Of a DNA stretch of 64,000 nt, positions 40,385-49,068 are shown piece by piece; the stretch's first letter is position 1, and every line of letters begins with the position of its first letter. A program made the translations under genes and the position numbers. The notes beneath the pieces are model-generated. The model saw nothing but the letters and a program-made list of their open reading frames with translations. It was not told the DNA's origin and did not search any database. This DNA comes from Streptomyces sp. NBC_01116. GTDB lineage: Bacteria > Actinomycetota > Actinomycetes > Streptomycetales > Streptomycetaceae. Location of the stretch: positions 7,239,501 through 7,303,500 of the forward strand of contig NZ_CP108644.1 in the NCBI RefSeq assembly GCF_041435495.1, given 5' to 3'.

Positions 40385-40740
40385 ACCAGATCCGGTGTCC
40401 ACTCGACGTACTCGATCTCCGCTCCGCCTGCGTGGCGGGCGTAGAGGAACCGCCCCGTCGGACCGCCGGTCACGGGAGTGGTGATCGTGGCCCCGGCGGA
40501 TTCGAGAGTGGCCAGCAGGGCCTCCAGGTCGTCCACCACGACGGTCGCCGAGGCATGGCTGTACCGGGCGCGTTCCTCGGCCGGGCCCGCGACGACCAGG
40601 AAATCACCGATGGCGGCCAGGGCGATCTCCTGGAAGGCCAGGCGCAGGTGTGGCTGTTCGCCGGTCAGCTCCTCCAGCAGGGGCAGCGCCTGGTCGAGGT
40701 CGTCGGTCCACAGGCGTGCGTACGTCTTGAGAAGGGTCAT
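40363..40740 (-). CDS. VOC family protein
   Basis: 125 residues from ATG 40740; the longer frame adds 28 residues that overlap the upstream region. It begins MTLLKTYARLWTDDLDQALPLLEELTG and continues with LAAIGDFLVVAGPAEERARY and SATVVVDDLEALLATLESAGATITTPVTGGPTGRFLYARHAGGAEIEYVEW, the standard two-module glyoxalase-like fold. Substrate unknown. The C-terminal residues RIIRP are encoded by a tandem-repeat unit, so the tail has been shaped by the repeat expansion. Confidence 0.8.
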   Translation of the reverse strand: MTLLKTYARLWTDDLDQALPLLEELTGEQPHLRLAFQEIALAAIGDFLVVAGPAEERARYSHASATVVVDDLEALLATLESAGATITTPVTGGPTGRFLYARHAGGAEIEYVEWTPDLVRRIIRP

Positions 40741-40903
40741 GAGGGTGCTCGCTCCCAGCCGTCCCGGCTCGTCCGGTCTGCGGAGAACCGTAGGCGAGCC
40801 CGGTGGCGGACCGGAAGAGCGCACTTTCCGGTGAGTGAGGAACCTCGAGGAAACCGCGTGGGCGGTGCGTCCGGGCCCGCGAGCCGGTGGAGCCCGCCCC
40901 CTT

Positions 40904-41572
40904 TCAGCCGCCCGGCCGCCAGTCCGGACGGCGGCCGCTGAGAGCGATCACCCGGTCCAGCAGCGGGGCGTCGTCCGGCACCGGAACCGGCACCCCGAAG
41001 AGGCCGTCGGAGCCGTCGGAGCCGTCAGCGGTATCAGCGGATTCAGCGGCGGCAGCACCGTCCGGGCCCTCCTCCTCCGCCGGGGCCAGCAGGGCCTCGC
41101 AGGACCGCAGTTCGGCCTCGCCCGCCGCGTACGGCTGCCCGGTCGACCGGGCCAGGTCCCAGCCGTGGACGACGAGTTCGTTGAGCGCGACGGCCCCGGC
41201 CACCTCGCCGGGCAGCTCCACCCCGCCCGCCCGGGTCATGCCCGTCCAGGCGTCGGGCGAGCGCCAGGCCGTCGCCAGCTCGTCCAGCCGTCGGGGCAGC
41301 ACCTCACGCCAGTCGTCGTCGAGTACGGGAAGGGCGGCGTCCGGGGAGACGGCGGTGCTCGCCCCGAGATCCTTGCGGGCGGCGTCGCGGAAGGCGGTGG
41401 CGAGCCCGGTGAGGTGGCCGAGCAGTTCCCGCACGGCGTAGTCGGGGCAGGGGGTGGGGCCGGCCAGCCGGCTGTCGCCGACCGGACCGAGCAGCGCGGT
41501 GATCCGCCGGGCGGCCGGCTCGAGGTCGGGAAGAGCGGCGGCATCCGACACGCGGTTCTCCTGTGTGTCCAT
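40904..41572 (-). CDS. DinB/maleylpyruvate isomerase-like (TIGR03086 family) protein
   Basis: 222 residues from ATG 41572. N-terminal four-helix domain with LAGPTPCPDYAVRELLGHLTGLATAFRDAARKD, then ELVVHGWDLARSTGQPY, which is the hallmark of the actinobacterial TIGR03086 family related to mycothiol-dependent maleylpyruvate isomerase. A metal-binding His set (H in LLGHL, H in VVHGWD) is present. These proteins are suspected thiol-dependent S-transferases. An acidic low-complexity stretch (EEEGPDGAAAAESADTADGSDGSDG) interrupts the last 60 residues. Confidence 0.75.
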   Translation of the reverse strand: MDTQENRVSDAAALPDLEPAARRITALLGPVGDSRLAGPTPCPDYAVRELLGHLTGLATAFRDAARKDLGASTAVSPDAALPVLDDDWREVLPRRLDELATAWRSPDAWTGMTRAGGVELPGEVAGAVALNELVVHGWDLARSTGQPYAAGEAELRSCEALLAPAEEEGPDGAAAAESADTADGSDGSDGLFGVPVPVPDDAPLLDRVIALSGRRPDWRPGG

Positions 41573-41753
41573 ACAGGTAAGACCCTTCGACCGCCGAAAA
41601 CTCATCGACCGGCGAAGCGCGAGCCGTGACGCGCGACCCGGGGGCCGAGACCCTGCCCCATGGCCTGCCGGGACCGCGGTCGGGCGGCGCACACCGTCAC
41701 ATAGCGGATGGTTCCTCGCCGTCCTCTTGTCGGCGACCCCCGCGCCATGGCAT

Positions 41754-41769
41754 ACAGGTCTGGACCATT
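41754..41769 (+). promoter_or_regulatory. candidate DasR-responsive element (dre)
   Basis: ACAGGTCTGGACCATT matches 13 of 16 positions of the dre consensus ACTGGTCTAGACCAGT, located 24 bp before the GTG of the FnIII-repeat lipoprotein. DasR is the GlcNAc-responsive GntR regulator of streptomycetes. One degenerate site in GC-rich DNA can arise by chance. Confidence 0.4.
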
Positions 41770-41793
41770 GCTGTCCGGATGGAAGGCACCACC

Positions 41794-42771
41794 GTGCAAC
41801 GCCCCCACATCTCTGCCGCGTTGACCTGTTCCGCCCTGCTTCTCGCACCCCTCCTCTCCGCCTGCGGTGGCACCGCCGAAGCCGACACGCAGCCTCCCGG
41901 CACCCCCAAGGGCGTGACCGCCCAGGCCAGCAGCTCCACCTCGGTGCACGTCATGTGGGAAGGCGCCTCCGACAACAAGAAGGTCGCCGGATACGAGATC
42001 TACCGCGGAAAGGCCAAGGTCAAGAGCGTCCCGGCGACGAAGACCATGATCGACGTCGACGGGCTGACGGCCTCGACGGACTACACCTTCAGCGTCCGGA
42101 CCAAGGACACGGCGGGGAACCTCTCCGCGCCCAGCAAGGCCGTCCCCGTCACCACCCAGGCCACCCCGCCCAAGGACGACACACCCCCCACCGTCCCGGC
42201 GAAGCTGACGGGCAGGGCCGACGGAAAGCGTGCCGCCACCCTCACCTGGGGCGCGGCCAAGGACGACGTCGGCGTCACCTCGTACGACATCTACCAGGAG
42301 GACTCCCGGATCCACAGCGTTCCGGCCTCCGAGACCACGGCGAAGCTCACGGGGCTGCGCCCGGGGACCGTCTACACCTTCACCGTGCGCGCCCGGGACG
42401 CCTCCGACAAGTCCTCGGCCGACAGCAACGCGCTCGACCTCACCACCGAGTCCGCCCCCGGCGCCCCCGCGAGCACCGCCCCCACCGGTCTGCGCACCGA
42501 GGTCGGCAAGGAGGGCGGCGACTTCGTCCTCGACCTGTCCTGGGACCAGCCCGAGACGGGCGGAGCCATCCCCGCCTACGAGCTCTATCTGGACGGCAAG
42601 CTGACCACCACGATCGTCTGGGGCGGTACGCCTCCCAAGGGTCGCGCCACCTACCGGCTGGACATGTCCGACCCGGCGGGCACCCGCTATTCGGTGAAGC
42701 TCAGGGCCAAGCTTCCGGACGGCAAGTGGGGTGACTTCTCGGCCCAGCGGACGGTCCTCCTGACGGACTGA
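41794..42771 (+). CDS. lipoprotein with three fibronectin type III domains
   Basis: GTG 41794 is preferred (GGAAGG eight bases upstream); ATG 41779 is an alternative. 325 residues. Signal peptide with lipobox LLSAC, so membrane-anchored on the outside. Three FnIII modules follow at about 40-125, 130-220 and 230-325, each with the W...YEIY/YDIY/YELY core and a TVYTF-like strand. No catalytic domain is attached, unlike the FnIII modules of chitinases and cellulases. It may act in surface adhesion or polymer capture. A possible DasR site upstream would link it to chitin/GlcNAc, but that is tentative. Confidence 0.83.
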   Translation: MQRPHISAALTCSALLLAPLLSACGGTAEADTQPPGTPKGVTAQASSSTSVHVMWEGASDNKKVAGYEIYRGKAKVKSVPATKTMIDVDGLTASTDYTFSVRTKDTAGNLSAPSKAVPVTTQATPPKDDTPPTVPAKLTGRADGKRAATLTWGAAKDDVGVTSYDIYQEDSRIHSVPASETTAKLTGLRPGTVYTFTVRARDASDKSSADSNALDLTTESAPGAPASTAPTGLRTEVGKEGGDFVLDLSWDQPETGGAIPAYELYLDGKLTTTIVWGGTPPKGRATYRLDMSDPAGTRYSVKLRAKLPDGKWGDFSAQRTVLLTD

Positions 42772-42867
42772 GGCCCACGCGGCCGGCGCTCTCCAGGCGT
42801 GCGGCGCGCAGCCCTCCATGGTCCATTGGTCCCAGAAGGCAGGCCGGTGGACCGAAGGGGCTGAACC

Positions 42868-44301
42868 ATGGACCTGGGAGACGACCTGAGCACGCGGGTC
42901 GACGCGCTGATGGACGGTCTCGTCGCCGACCTGGAACGGCTGACGGCCATCCCGTCCATCGCCTTCCCCGGCTTCCCGCCCGAGCCCGTGCGCGAGGCCC
43001 ACGACCTCCTCGTGGACCTGTTGCGCGGCGCGGGCGTGGAACGGGTGGAGAGGCTGGACCTTCCCGACACCGCGCCGGTCATCGTCGCGGAGGTCCCGCC
43101 GCCCGCCCCGGGCGCGCCGACCGTCCTGCTCTACGGCCACTACGACGTCCAGCCGCCCGGCGACGAGGCTCTCTGGCTCTCGCCGCCCTTCGAGCCCACC
43201 CGCGTCGAGGGCGGGCTGCGGGCCCGGGGCATCGCCGACGACAAGTCCAACATCATCGTCCACCTGGGCGTTCTCCGGGCCTGCGCAGGCCGTCCCCCGG
43301 TCGGGCTGAAGATCGTCCTGGAGGGCCAGGAGGAGTACGGAAGCGCCTTCGACGACTACCCGCCCACCGACCCGGACCGGTTCGCCTGCGACGCGATGGT
43401 CATCGCGGACATGGGCAACCTCCGCCCCGGCAGCCCCACGCTCACCACGGGGCTGCGCGGCGCGGCGGAGGTCTTCGTGGAGGTCCGCACCCTCGCCGAA
43501 CCCCGGCACAGCGGCGAGTTCGGCGGCGCGGCCCCGGACGCCCTGCTCGCCCTCCTCAAGGCCCTCGCCACCCTCCACGACGTCCACGGCGACGTGGCGG
43601 TGGAGGGCCTGCGCCGCGAGGAATGGACCGGCGCCACCTATACGGAGGACGAGTTCCGTTCCCTCGCCGGTGTCCAGGAGGGCATGCCCCTGATCGGCTC
43701 CGGGGGTCTCGGCGAGCGCCTCTGGAGCGGCCCGGCGATCACCGTCATCGGCATCGACGCTCCGGGCGTCGACCACGCGGCCTCCGCCGTCGTCCCGTAC
43801 GCCCGCGCCAAACTGAATCTGCGCTTCCACCCCGAGCAGGACCCGAGGGAGGCCCAGGGCCTCCTCGTCACCCATCTGGAGTCCCTGCGTCCGTTCGGTA
43901 TCCCGCTCACCGTCACGGCGGGTGACACAGGCCCCGGATTCGAACCCGCGACCGACGGTCCGGCGTACCGCGCCGCCCGTACCGCGCTCCGGGAGGGCTG
44001 GGGGAGCGAACCGGCCCTCGTCGCGAGCGGTGGATCGATCCCCCTGGTCAACGGCCTGGCCAAGGCGGTCCCGGGCGCCGAGGTCCTCCTCTTCGGCGCC
44101 CAGGACGGCATGTGCAACCTGCACGCCCCGAACGAGCGCGTCCTCTTCTCGGAGCTGCGGTCGGCGGTGATCGCGGAGGCCGCGTTCCTGCGCGAGTACG
44201 CGAAGACGTACGGGAGCACTACGGACGGGACCGCGACGGTCGGGACCGCGACCGGTGGTAGCACGACCGGAGGGACCGCGACCGGCGGGAGCACGGCATG
44301 A
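42868..44301 (+). CDS. M20 family metallopeptidase (dipeptidase-like)
   Basis: 477 residues. Di-zinc M20 hydrolase: first metal motif LLYGHYDVQPPGDE, GIADDKSNI, the catalytic Glu pair in LEGQEEYGS, and IDAPGVDHAASAVVPYA in the lid/catalytic region; the closing His is in MCNLHAPNER. M20 members cleave dipeptides or N-acyl/carbamoyl amino acids. The last ~27 residues are a Thr/Gly/Ala repeat tail (STTDGTATVGTATGG...) created by a GGGACCGCGAC-type tandem duplication just before the stop. The stop overlaps the start of the YfcC transporter (ATGA at 44298-44301). Confidence 0.88.
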   Translation: MDLGDDLSTRVDALMDGLVADLERLTAIPSIAFPGFPPEPVREAHDLLVDLLRGAGVERVERLDLPDTAPVIVAEVPPPAPGAPTVLLYGHYDVQPPGDEALWLSPPFEPTRVEGGLRARGIADDKSNIIVHLGVLRACAGRPPVGLKIVLEGQEEYGSAFDDYPPTDPDRFACDAMVIADMGNLRPGSPTLTTGLRGAAEVFVEVRTLAEPRHSGEFGGAAPDALLALLKALATLHDVHGDVAVEGLRREEWTGATYTEDEFRSLAGVQEGMPLIGSGGLGERLWSGPAITVIGIDAPGVDHAASAVVPYARAKLNLRFHPEQDPREAQGLLVTHLESLRPFGIPLTVTAGDTGPGFEPATDGPAYRAARTALREGWGSEPALVASGGSIPLVNGLAKAVPGAEVLLFGAQDGMCNLHAPNERVLFSELRSAVIAEAAFLREYAKTYGSTTDGTATVGTATGGSTTGGTATGGSTA

Positions 44302-45830
44302 GCAGTGCGGCCGACACGAAACCGGCTCCGGAGGAAGAGCCCCCGGCCAAGAAGAAGTTCACCTTCCCCAGCGCCCTCACGATCCTCGCGGTCGTCACGC
44401 TGGCCGTCTGGGCGCTGGCCTTCCTGATCCCGCCCGGGGCCTACGACCGCGACGAGGAGGGGGCCCCGGTCCAGGGCACGTACCACCGGGTCGACTCCGA
44501 CCAGAGCTTCGTGGACCGCCTGAACGACCTCTTCCTCTCCCCGGTCAACGGCCTCTACGGCGTCCAGGACGCCAAGACGGGCGAGGTCGGCCCGGACCTG
44601 GCCGGCGAGCTGTACGGCAGCGCGGGCGTGTTCCTCTTCGTGCTCGCCATCGGCGCGTTCATCACGGTGGTGTTCGCGACCGGCGCCCTGGACCGGGGCA
44701 TCGGCCGCCTCGCGCACCGGCTGCGCGACCGGGGAGCGCTGCTCATCGCCGGAGTGATGCTGGTCTTCTCCCTCCTCGGCACCGTCGAGGGGTTCGCGGA
44801 GGAGACGCTCGGCTTCTACGGCCTGATCATCCCGCTGATGCTGGCCCTCGGCTACGACCGCATGGTGGCCACCGGCACGATCATCCTCGGCGCGGGCATC
44901 GGGGTGCTCTGCTCCACCGTGAACCCCTTCGCCACCGGAGTCGCGTCCTCCGCCGCCGACATCTCGCTCGGCGACGGCATCGTGCTGCGCGCGATCATGT
45001 GGGTGGTCCTGACGGCGGTGACGATCGGCTACGTCATCCGGTACGCGGTCCGGGTCCGCAGGAACCCGGACCGCTCGCTCTCCGGCTTCCTGCCCGGCGA
45101 CCGCGAGCACGACGCGGCGGACGCGGGGGAGCCCCCGGAGCTGACCGGGCTCCACCGGACCGTTCTCGTGCTGGTCGCCCTGGTCTTCAGCTTCATGATC
45201 TTCTCGGTCGTCCCGTGGTCCAGCGCGATCACGGGCGACGCCGACGCCACCCCGTACGGCTTCGAACTCGGCTGGTCCTTCCCCCAGCTGGCCGCCCTGT
45301 TCCTGGTCGCGGCGGTCCTGGTCGGCGTCGTCGCCCGGTTCGGCGAGCAGAAGCTCAGCGCGACGATCATCCAGGGCGCGGCGGACTTCATCTCCCCGGC
45401 CCTGGTCATCGTCCTCGCGCGCGGCGTCACGGTCATCATGAACAACTCGCAGATCACCGACACGGTGCTGCACTCCATCGAGGGCGTGGTCTCGGGCACC
45501 TCGTCGGCGCTGTTCGCGGTCTTCGTCTTCATCGTCAACCTGCCGCTCGCCTTCCTCATCCCCTCCACCTCGGGTCACGCCACCCTGGCGATGCCGATCC
45601 TGGCCCCCCTCGCCGACTTCGCCGGTGTCTCCCGCGCCGTGGTCGTCACGGCGTGGCAGGCGGCGAGCGGCTGGATGAACCTCTGGGTCCCGACGACGGC
45701 GGTCACCATCGGCGGGGTGGCCCTGGCGAAGATCGGCTACGACAAGTACCTGCGGTTCGTCTGGCCGCTGCTGGCGATCCTGTTCGCGCTCATCTGCGGG
45801 TTCGTGGCGTTGGGGGCGGTGTGGACATGA
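44298..45830 (+). CDS. YfcC/DcuC-type transporter (basic amino acid/C4-dicarboxylate-like)
   Basis: 510 residues with about 12 membrane segments. Signatures of the YfcC family: FTFPSALTILAVVTLAVWALAFLIPPGAY, the GTVEGFAEETLGFYGLIIPLMLALGYDRM loop, IGVLCSTVNPFATGVAS, and SGHATLAMPILAPLADFAGVSRAVVVTAWQAASGWMN. The family is grouped with arginine/ornithine- and dicarboxylate-type transporters. It is translationally coupled to the M20 peptidase, suggesting uptake of a peptide or acylated amino acid that the peptidase then cleaves. Convergent with malate synthase. Confidence 0.85.
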   Translation: MSSAADTKPAPEEEPPAKKKFTFPSALTILAVVTLAVWALAFLIPPGAYDRDEEGAPVQGTYHRVDSDQSFVDRLNDLFLSPVNGLYGVQDAKTGEVGPDLAGELYGSAGVFLFVLAIGAFITVVFATGALDRGIGRLAHRLRDRGALLIAGVMLVFSLLGTVEGFAEETLGFYGLIIPLMLALGYDRMVATGTIILGAGIGVLCSTVNPFATGVASSAADISLGDGIVLRAIMWVVLTAVTIGYVIRYAVRVRRNPDRSLSGFLPGDREHDAADAGEPPELTGLHRTVLVLVALVFSFMIFSVVPWSSAITGDADATPYGFELGWSFPQLAALFLVAAVLVGVVARFGEQKLSATIIQGAADFISPALVIVLARGVTVIMNNSQITDTVLHSIEGVVSGTSSALFAVFVFIVNLPLAFLIPSTSGHATLAMPILAPLADFAGVSRAVVVTAWQAASGWMNLWVPTTAVTIGGVALAKIGYDKYLRFVWPLLAILFALICGFVALGAVWT

Positions 45831-45883
45831 GGGGCCGGGGGGCGGGCGCCCCGGGGCGCGACAACGGGTGACCCCGCCGGGAA

Positions 45884-45925
45884 CACCACCGCCCCCGGCG
45901 CTCTGCGGTGCCGGGGGCGGTGGTG
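45884..45925. terminator. bidirectional terminator between yfcC-like gene and malate synthase
   Basis: A 16-bp perfect stem (45884-45899 with 45910-45925) and a 10-nt loop, between convergent stop codons at 45830 and 45955. Confidence 0.82.
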
Positions 45926-45954
45926 GTGCGGGTGGTGGTGCTGGTGTCGTGAGG

Positions 45955-47574
45955 TCAGCGCAGCTGCTCGTACGCCGGCAGGGTCAGGAAGTCCGCGTAG
46001 TCCTGGTCCAGGGAGACCTGGAGCAGGAGGTCGTGGGCCTGCTGCCACTTGCCCGCGGAGAAGGTCTCCTCGCCGATCTCCTCGCGGATCGCGGTCAGTT
46101 CCTCGGCGGCGACCTTGCGGGCCAGGTCCGCGGTGGCGTGTTCGCCGTTCTCGAAGACCACGTCGGCGTTGATCCACTGCCAGATCTGCGAGCGGGAGAT
46201 CTCCGCGGTGGCGGCGTCCTCCATCAGGTTGAAGATGGCGACCGCGCCCAGTCCGCGCAGCCAGGCCTCGATGTAGCGGATGCCGACCGCGACGGCGTTG
46301 CGCAGGCCGTCGTAGGTCGGGCCGGCGTCGAGGGTGTCGATGGCGATCAGGTCGCCCGGGGCCACCGAGACGTCCTCGCGGAGGCGGTCCTTCTGGTTGG
46401 GCTTCTCGCCGAGGACCGCGTCGAAGGAGGCCAGGGCGATCGGGACCAGGTCGGGGTGGGCGACCCAGGAGCCGTCGAAGCCGTCGTGCGCCTCGCGGTC
46501 CTTGTCGGCCTTGACCTTCTCGAAGGCGACCTTGTTGACCTCGGCGTCGCGGCGCGAGGGGATGAAGGCGGCCATGCCGCCGATCGCGTGCGCGCCGCGC
46601 TTGTGGCAGGTGCGGACCAGGAGTTCGGTGTACGCCCGCATGAACGGGGCGGTCATCGTCACCGCGTTGCGGTCCGGGAGGACGAACTTGGCCCCGCCGT
46701 CGCGGAAGTTCTTGACGATGGAGAAGAGGTAGTCCCAGCGGCCGGCGTTCAGCCCGGAGGCGTGGTCGCGCAGCTCGTAGAGGATCTCCTCCATCTCGTA
46801 CGCGGCGGTGATCGTCTCGATCAGGACGGTGGCGCGGACCGTGCCCTGCGGGATGCCGACGTAGTCCTGGGCGAAGACGAAGATGTCGTTCCAGAGGCGG
46901 GCCTCCAGGTGCGACTCCGTCTTCGGCAGGTAGAAGTACGGGCCCTTGCCGAGGTCGATCAGGCGCTGCGCGTTGTGGAAGAAGTAGAGGCCGAAGTCGA
47001 CCAGCGCGCCGGGCACGGAGACGCCGTCCAGCTGGAGGTGGCGCTCCTCCAGGTGCCAGCCGCGCGGGCGCATGACGACGGTGGCGAGTTCGTCGGCGGA
47101 CTTCAGCGCGTACGACTTGCCCGACCTCGGGTCGGTGAAGTCGATGCGGCGCTCGTAGGCGTCGGTGAGGTTGAGCTGGCCGAGGACGACGTTCTCCCAC
47201 GTGGGGGCGGACGCGTCCTCGAAGTCGGCGAGCCAGACCTTGGCGCCCGAGTTCAGGGCGTTGATGGTCATCTTGCGGTCGGTCGGACCGGTGATCTCCA
47301 CCCGGCGGTCGTTCAGAGCGGCCGGAGCCGGTGCGACCTTCCAGGAGTCGTCCGCGCGGACCGCTGCCGTCTCGGGCAGGAAGTCCAGCGTGGAGGTGCG
47401 GGCGATCTCGGCGCGGCGCTCACCGCGCAGGGCGAGCAGCTCATTGCGGCGCGGGGTGAACCGCCGGTGCAGTTCGGCCACGAACACGAGGGCCGCGTCG
47501 GTCAGGACCTCTTCCTGCCGGGGCAGGGGCTCGGCATCGACGATGGCCAGCGTGGACGGCGCTGGTGCGGACAT
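45955..47574 (-). CDS. aceB: malate synthase A
   Basis: 539 residues. Condenses glyoxylate with acetyl-CoA to malate. Conserved segments: ADFEDASAPTWEN, MRPRGWHLEE with the catalytic Arg, VLIETITAAYEMEEILYELRDHASGLNAGRWDYLFS with the Mg-binding Glu, DGSWVAHPDLVP and NLMEDAATAEISRSQIWQW with the catalytic Asp. This is the A-type length. No isocitrate lyase lies nearby, so this copy is best read as dedicated to glyoxylate from purine catabolism. Its promoter combines both operator families of the cluster. Confidence 0.96.
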   Translation of the reverse strand: MSAPAPSTLAIVDAEPLPRQEEVLTDAALVFVAELHRRFTPRRNELLALRGERRAEIARTSTLDFLPETAAVRADDSWKVAPAPAALNDRRVEITGPTDRKMTINALNSGAKVWLADFEDASAPTWENVVLGQLNLTDAYERRIDFTDPRSGKSYALKSADELATVVMRPRGWHLEERHLQLDGVSVPGALVDFGLYFFHNAQRLIDLGKGPYFYLPKTESHLEARLWNDIFVFAQDYVGIPQGTVRATVLIETITAAYEMEEILYELRDHASGLNAGRWDYLFSIVKNFRDGGAKFVLPDRNAVTMTAPFMRAYTELLVRTCHKRGAHAIGGMAAFIPSRRDAEVNKVAFEKVKADKDREAHDGFDGSWVAHPDLVPIALASFDAVLGEKPNQKDRLREDVSVAPGDLIAIDTLDAGPTYDGLRNAVAVGIRYIEAWLRGLGAVAIFNLMEDAATAEISRSQIWQWINADVVFENGEHATADLARKVAAEELTAIREEIGEETFSAGKWQQAHDLLLQVSLDQDYADFLTLPAYEQLR

Positions 47575-47690
47575 GAGCTGTCACTCCTTCAGCGGGCGGC
47601 GGCGTCTCATGGCCGCCGGGTCGCCTGAGACGGCACGGCGTGCCATGGCTCCGAGATACGGCCGTGGGCGCCGTCTGAGGTTCAGAGGGC

Positions 47691-47744
47691 TTCTGACCAG
47701 TGGATAGTAGTTTCCTCATGGTGGAAGTTCAATGGTTTGTTGAT
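47691..47744 (-). promoter_or_regulatory. malate synthase promoter with both operator types
   Basis: On the minus strand TTGAAC (47732-47727), 17 bp, TACTAT (47709-47704) is a near-ideal promoter. The type-B palindrome ATCAAC-AAACC-ATTGAA (47744-47728) overlaps the -35; a type-A palindrome TTCCA-CCATG-AGGAA (47726-47712) fills the spacer, with a weak partner 21 bp on (47705-47691). Confidence 0.65.
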
Positions 47745-47835
47745 GTCGAGATTCTCCGGGTCGACAGAAACGGCCCGATGGCGGCGCAGCGTGCCAGCGC
47801 GGCCACGCACGGTGGACGGGTGCGGGTCGGCACGG

Positions 47836-48489
47836 TCACTCCAGGTGCTTCAGATCCTGCGAGGTGTCGATGTCGTATGCCTCGGCCACATCCGAACACT
47901 CCACGAGCGTGATCGCATCGCGGTGCTCCCGCAGATAGGCCCGCGCACCCCGGTCGCCCACCGCGCCCGCCGCGATGTCCGCCCACCGGTCCACCCCGAA
48001 CAGCACCGGGTGGCCCCGTTCCCCGCCGTACGAGGCGGCCGCCAGACTGGTCCGCGAGCGGTACGCGAGACGCACCCGCGCCACCGCCTCCGCCCCGATC
48101 CCGGGCTGATCGACCAGAAGGACGAGCGCCGCGTCCGCGTCCGTCGCGCCCAGGGCGGCCAGGCCCGACCGGAGGGAGGAGCCCATGCCCTCCTCCCAGT
48201 CCGGGTTCACCGTCACCGCGCAGCCCGCGAGATCCGCGCGGGCCCGCACCTCGTCCGCCGCCGCGCCCAGCACCACGTGCAGCGGGCCGCAGCCGCCGTC
48301 GCGCAGGGAGCGCACCGCGTGCTCGATCAGCGGGCGGCCCCGGTGCTCCAGGAGCGCCTTCGGCCGGCCGCCGAGCCGGCGGCCTCCGCCGGCGGCCAGC
48401 AGCACCCCCGCGACCTCGGGGTTCTTCGCGGTGGAAGCCATGTCCGCGGTCCTCTCCGTAGCCGTGCCTGTCGTCGTGTCCGTGGCCAT
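47836..48489 (-). CDS. MocA/MobA-like nucleotidyltransferase
   Basis: 217 residues from ATG 48489 (two in-frame alternatives exist upstream and downstream). NTP-transferase signature GVLLAAGGGRRLGGRPKALLEHRG, then PDWEEGMGSSLRSGLAALG, LLVDQPGI and GGERGHPVLFG: this combination is characteristic of MocA-type molybdenum cofactor cytidylyltransferases, which make MCD for the xanthine dehydrogenase family. Beside a urate pathway it probably serves a xanthine dehydrogenase encoded elsewhere. The first ~20 residues are a Thr-rich unconserved extension. Confidence 0.78.
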   Translation of the reverse strand: MATDTTTGTATERTADMASTAKNPEVAGVLLAAGGGRRLGGRPKALLEHRGRPLIEHAVRSLRDGGCGPLHVVLGAAADEVRARADLAGCAVTVNPDWEEGMGSSLRSGLAALGATDADAALVLLVDQPGIGAEAVARVRLAYRSRTSLAAASYGGERGHPVLFGVDRWADIAAGAVGDRGARAYLREHRDAITLVECSDVAEAYDIDTSQDLKHLE

Positions 48490-48678
48490 GAGGTCTGGAT
48501 ACCACTGAGCGCTTCGCACACGCGACACGCATGTCACCCTCAGGGGTCACCCCGATTTCTTTCCGTGGGCTGGCGCGTACTGCCTGTCATGGCGTTAACT
48601 TGCGGGCACACCCGGTGACTTGGCCACAGCCCGGGCCCGGGGGTCACACCGGCACACGGACGTGCGAGGGGGAGTGCT

Positions 48679-48993
48679 GTGTTGCGAAGCGTGGGGCAGA
48701 AGCGCCTGACCGGCAGCGACGAGGACCCGAGGGTGGCCGAGCTGCGGATGGCCGTCTCCCGGCTCCGCCGCGAACTGGCCGGGCTCCGGGCCGAATTCCC
48801 GGACCGGCCGATCGCCGAGGACGAGCTGGCGGCCCTGGACGCGATGGCCGTCGGCGGCGTGCCGGAGATCCCCCGTATGCGCCGCTCCCTGCTGCTGATC
48901 GCGGGGGCGATCGGCTCGGTGAGCGCGGTGGCGGCAGCCCTGCGCGAGGTGCGCAACGCGGTCGACCTCTTCGGGGAGCCCCCACGCGGGTGA
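48679..48993 (+). CDS. small conserved actinobacterial protein (DUF5955-like)
   Basis: 104 residues from GTG 48679 (GGGGGAG upstream). It begins MLRSVGQKRLTGSDEDPRVAELRMAVSRLRRELAGLRAEFPD, an amphipathic helix with heptad-like pattern, then RSLLLIAGAIGSVSAVAAALREVRNAVDLFGEPPRG with one possible membrane-interacting helix. I recall this type from streptomycetes as a domain of unknown function; no role can be assigned. Monocistronic. Confidence 0.65.
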   Translation: MLRSVGQKRLTGSDEDPRVAELRMAVSRLRRELAGLRAEFPDRPIAEDELAALDAMAVGGVPEIPRMRRSLLLIAGAIGSVSAVAAALREVRNAVDLFGEPPRG

Positions 48994-49068
48994 AGCGCGG
49001 CGCGGAGCCCCCGCGCGGCTGACCGGCGGGGCCCGGGCCCGGCTTCGGCGGGGCGGGCGAGCCCGGCC

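Noticed and set aside
43923..43965. tRNA T-arm-like string (GGATTCGAACCC) inside the M20 peptidase gene
   Set aside because: The flanking bases do not form T-stem, anticodon or acceptor stems, and the codons fit the conserved peptidase reading frame.
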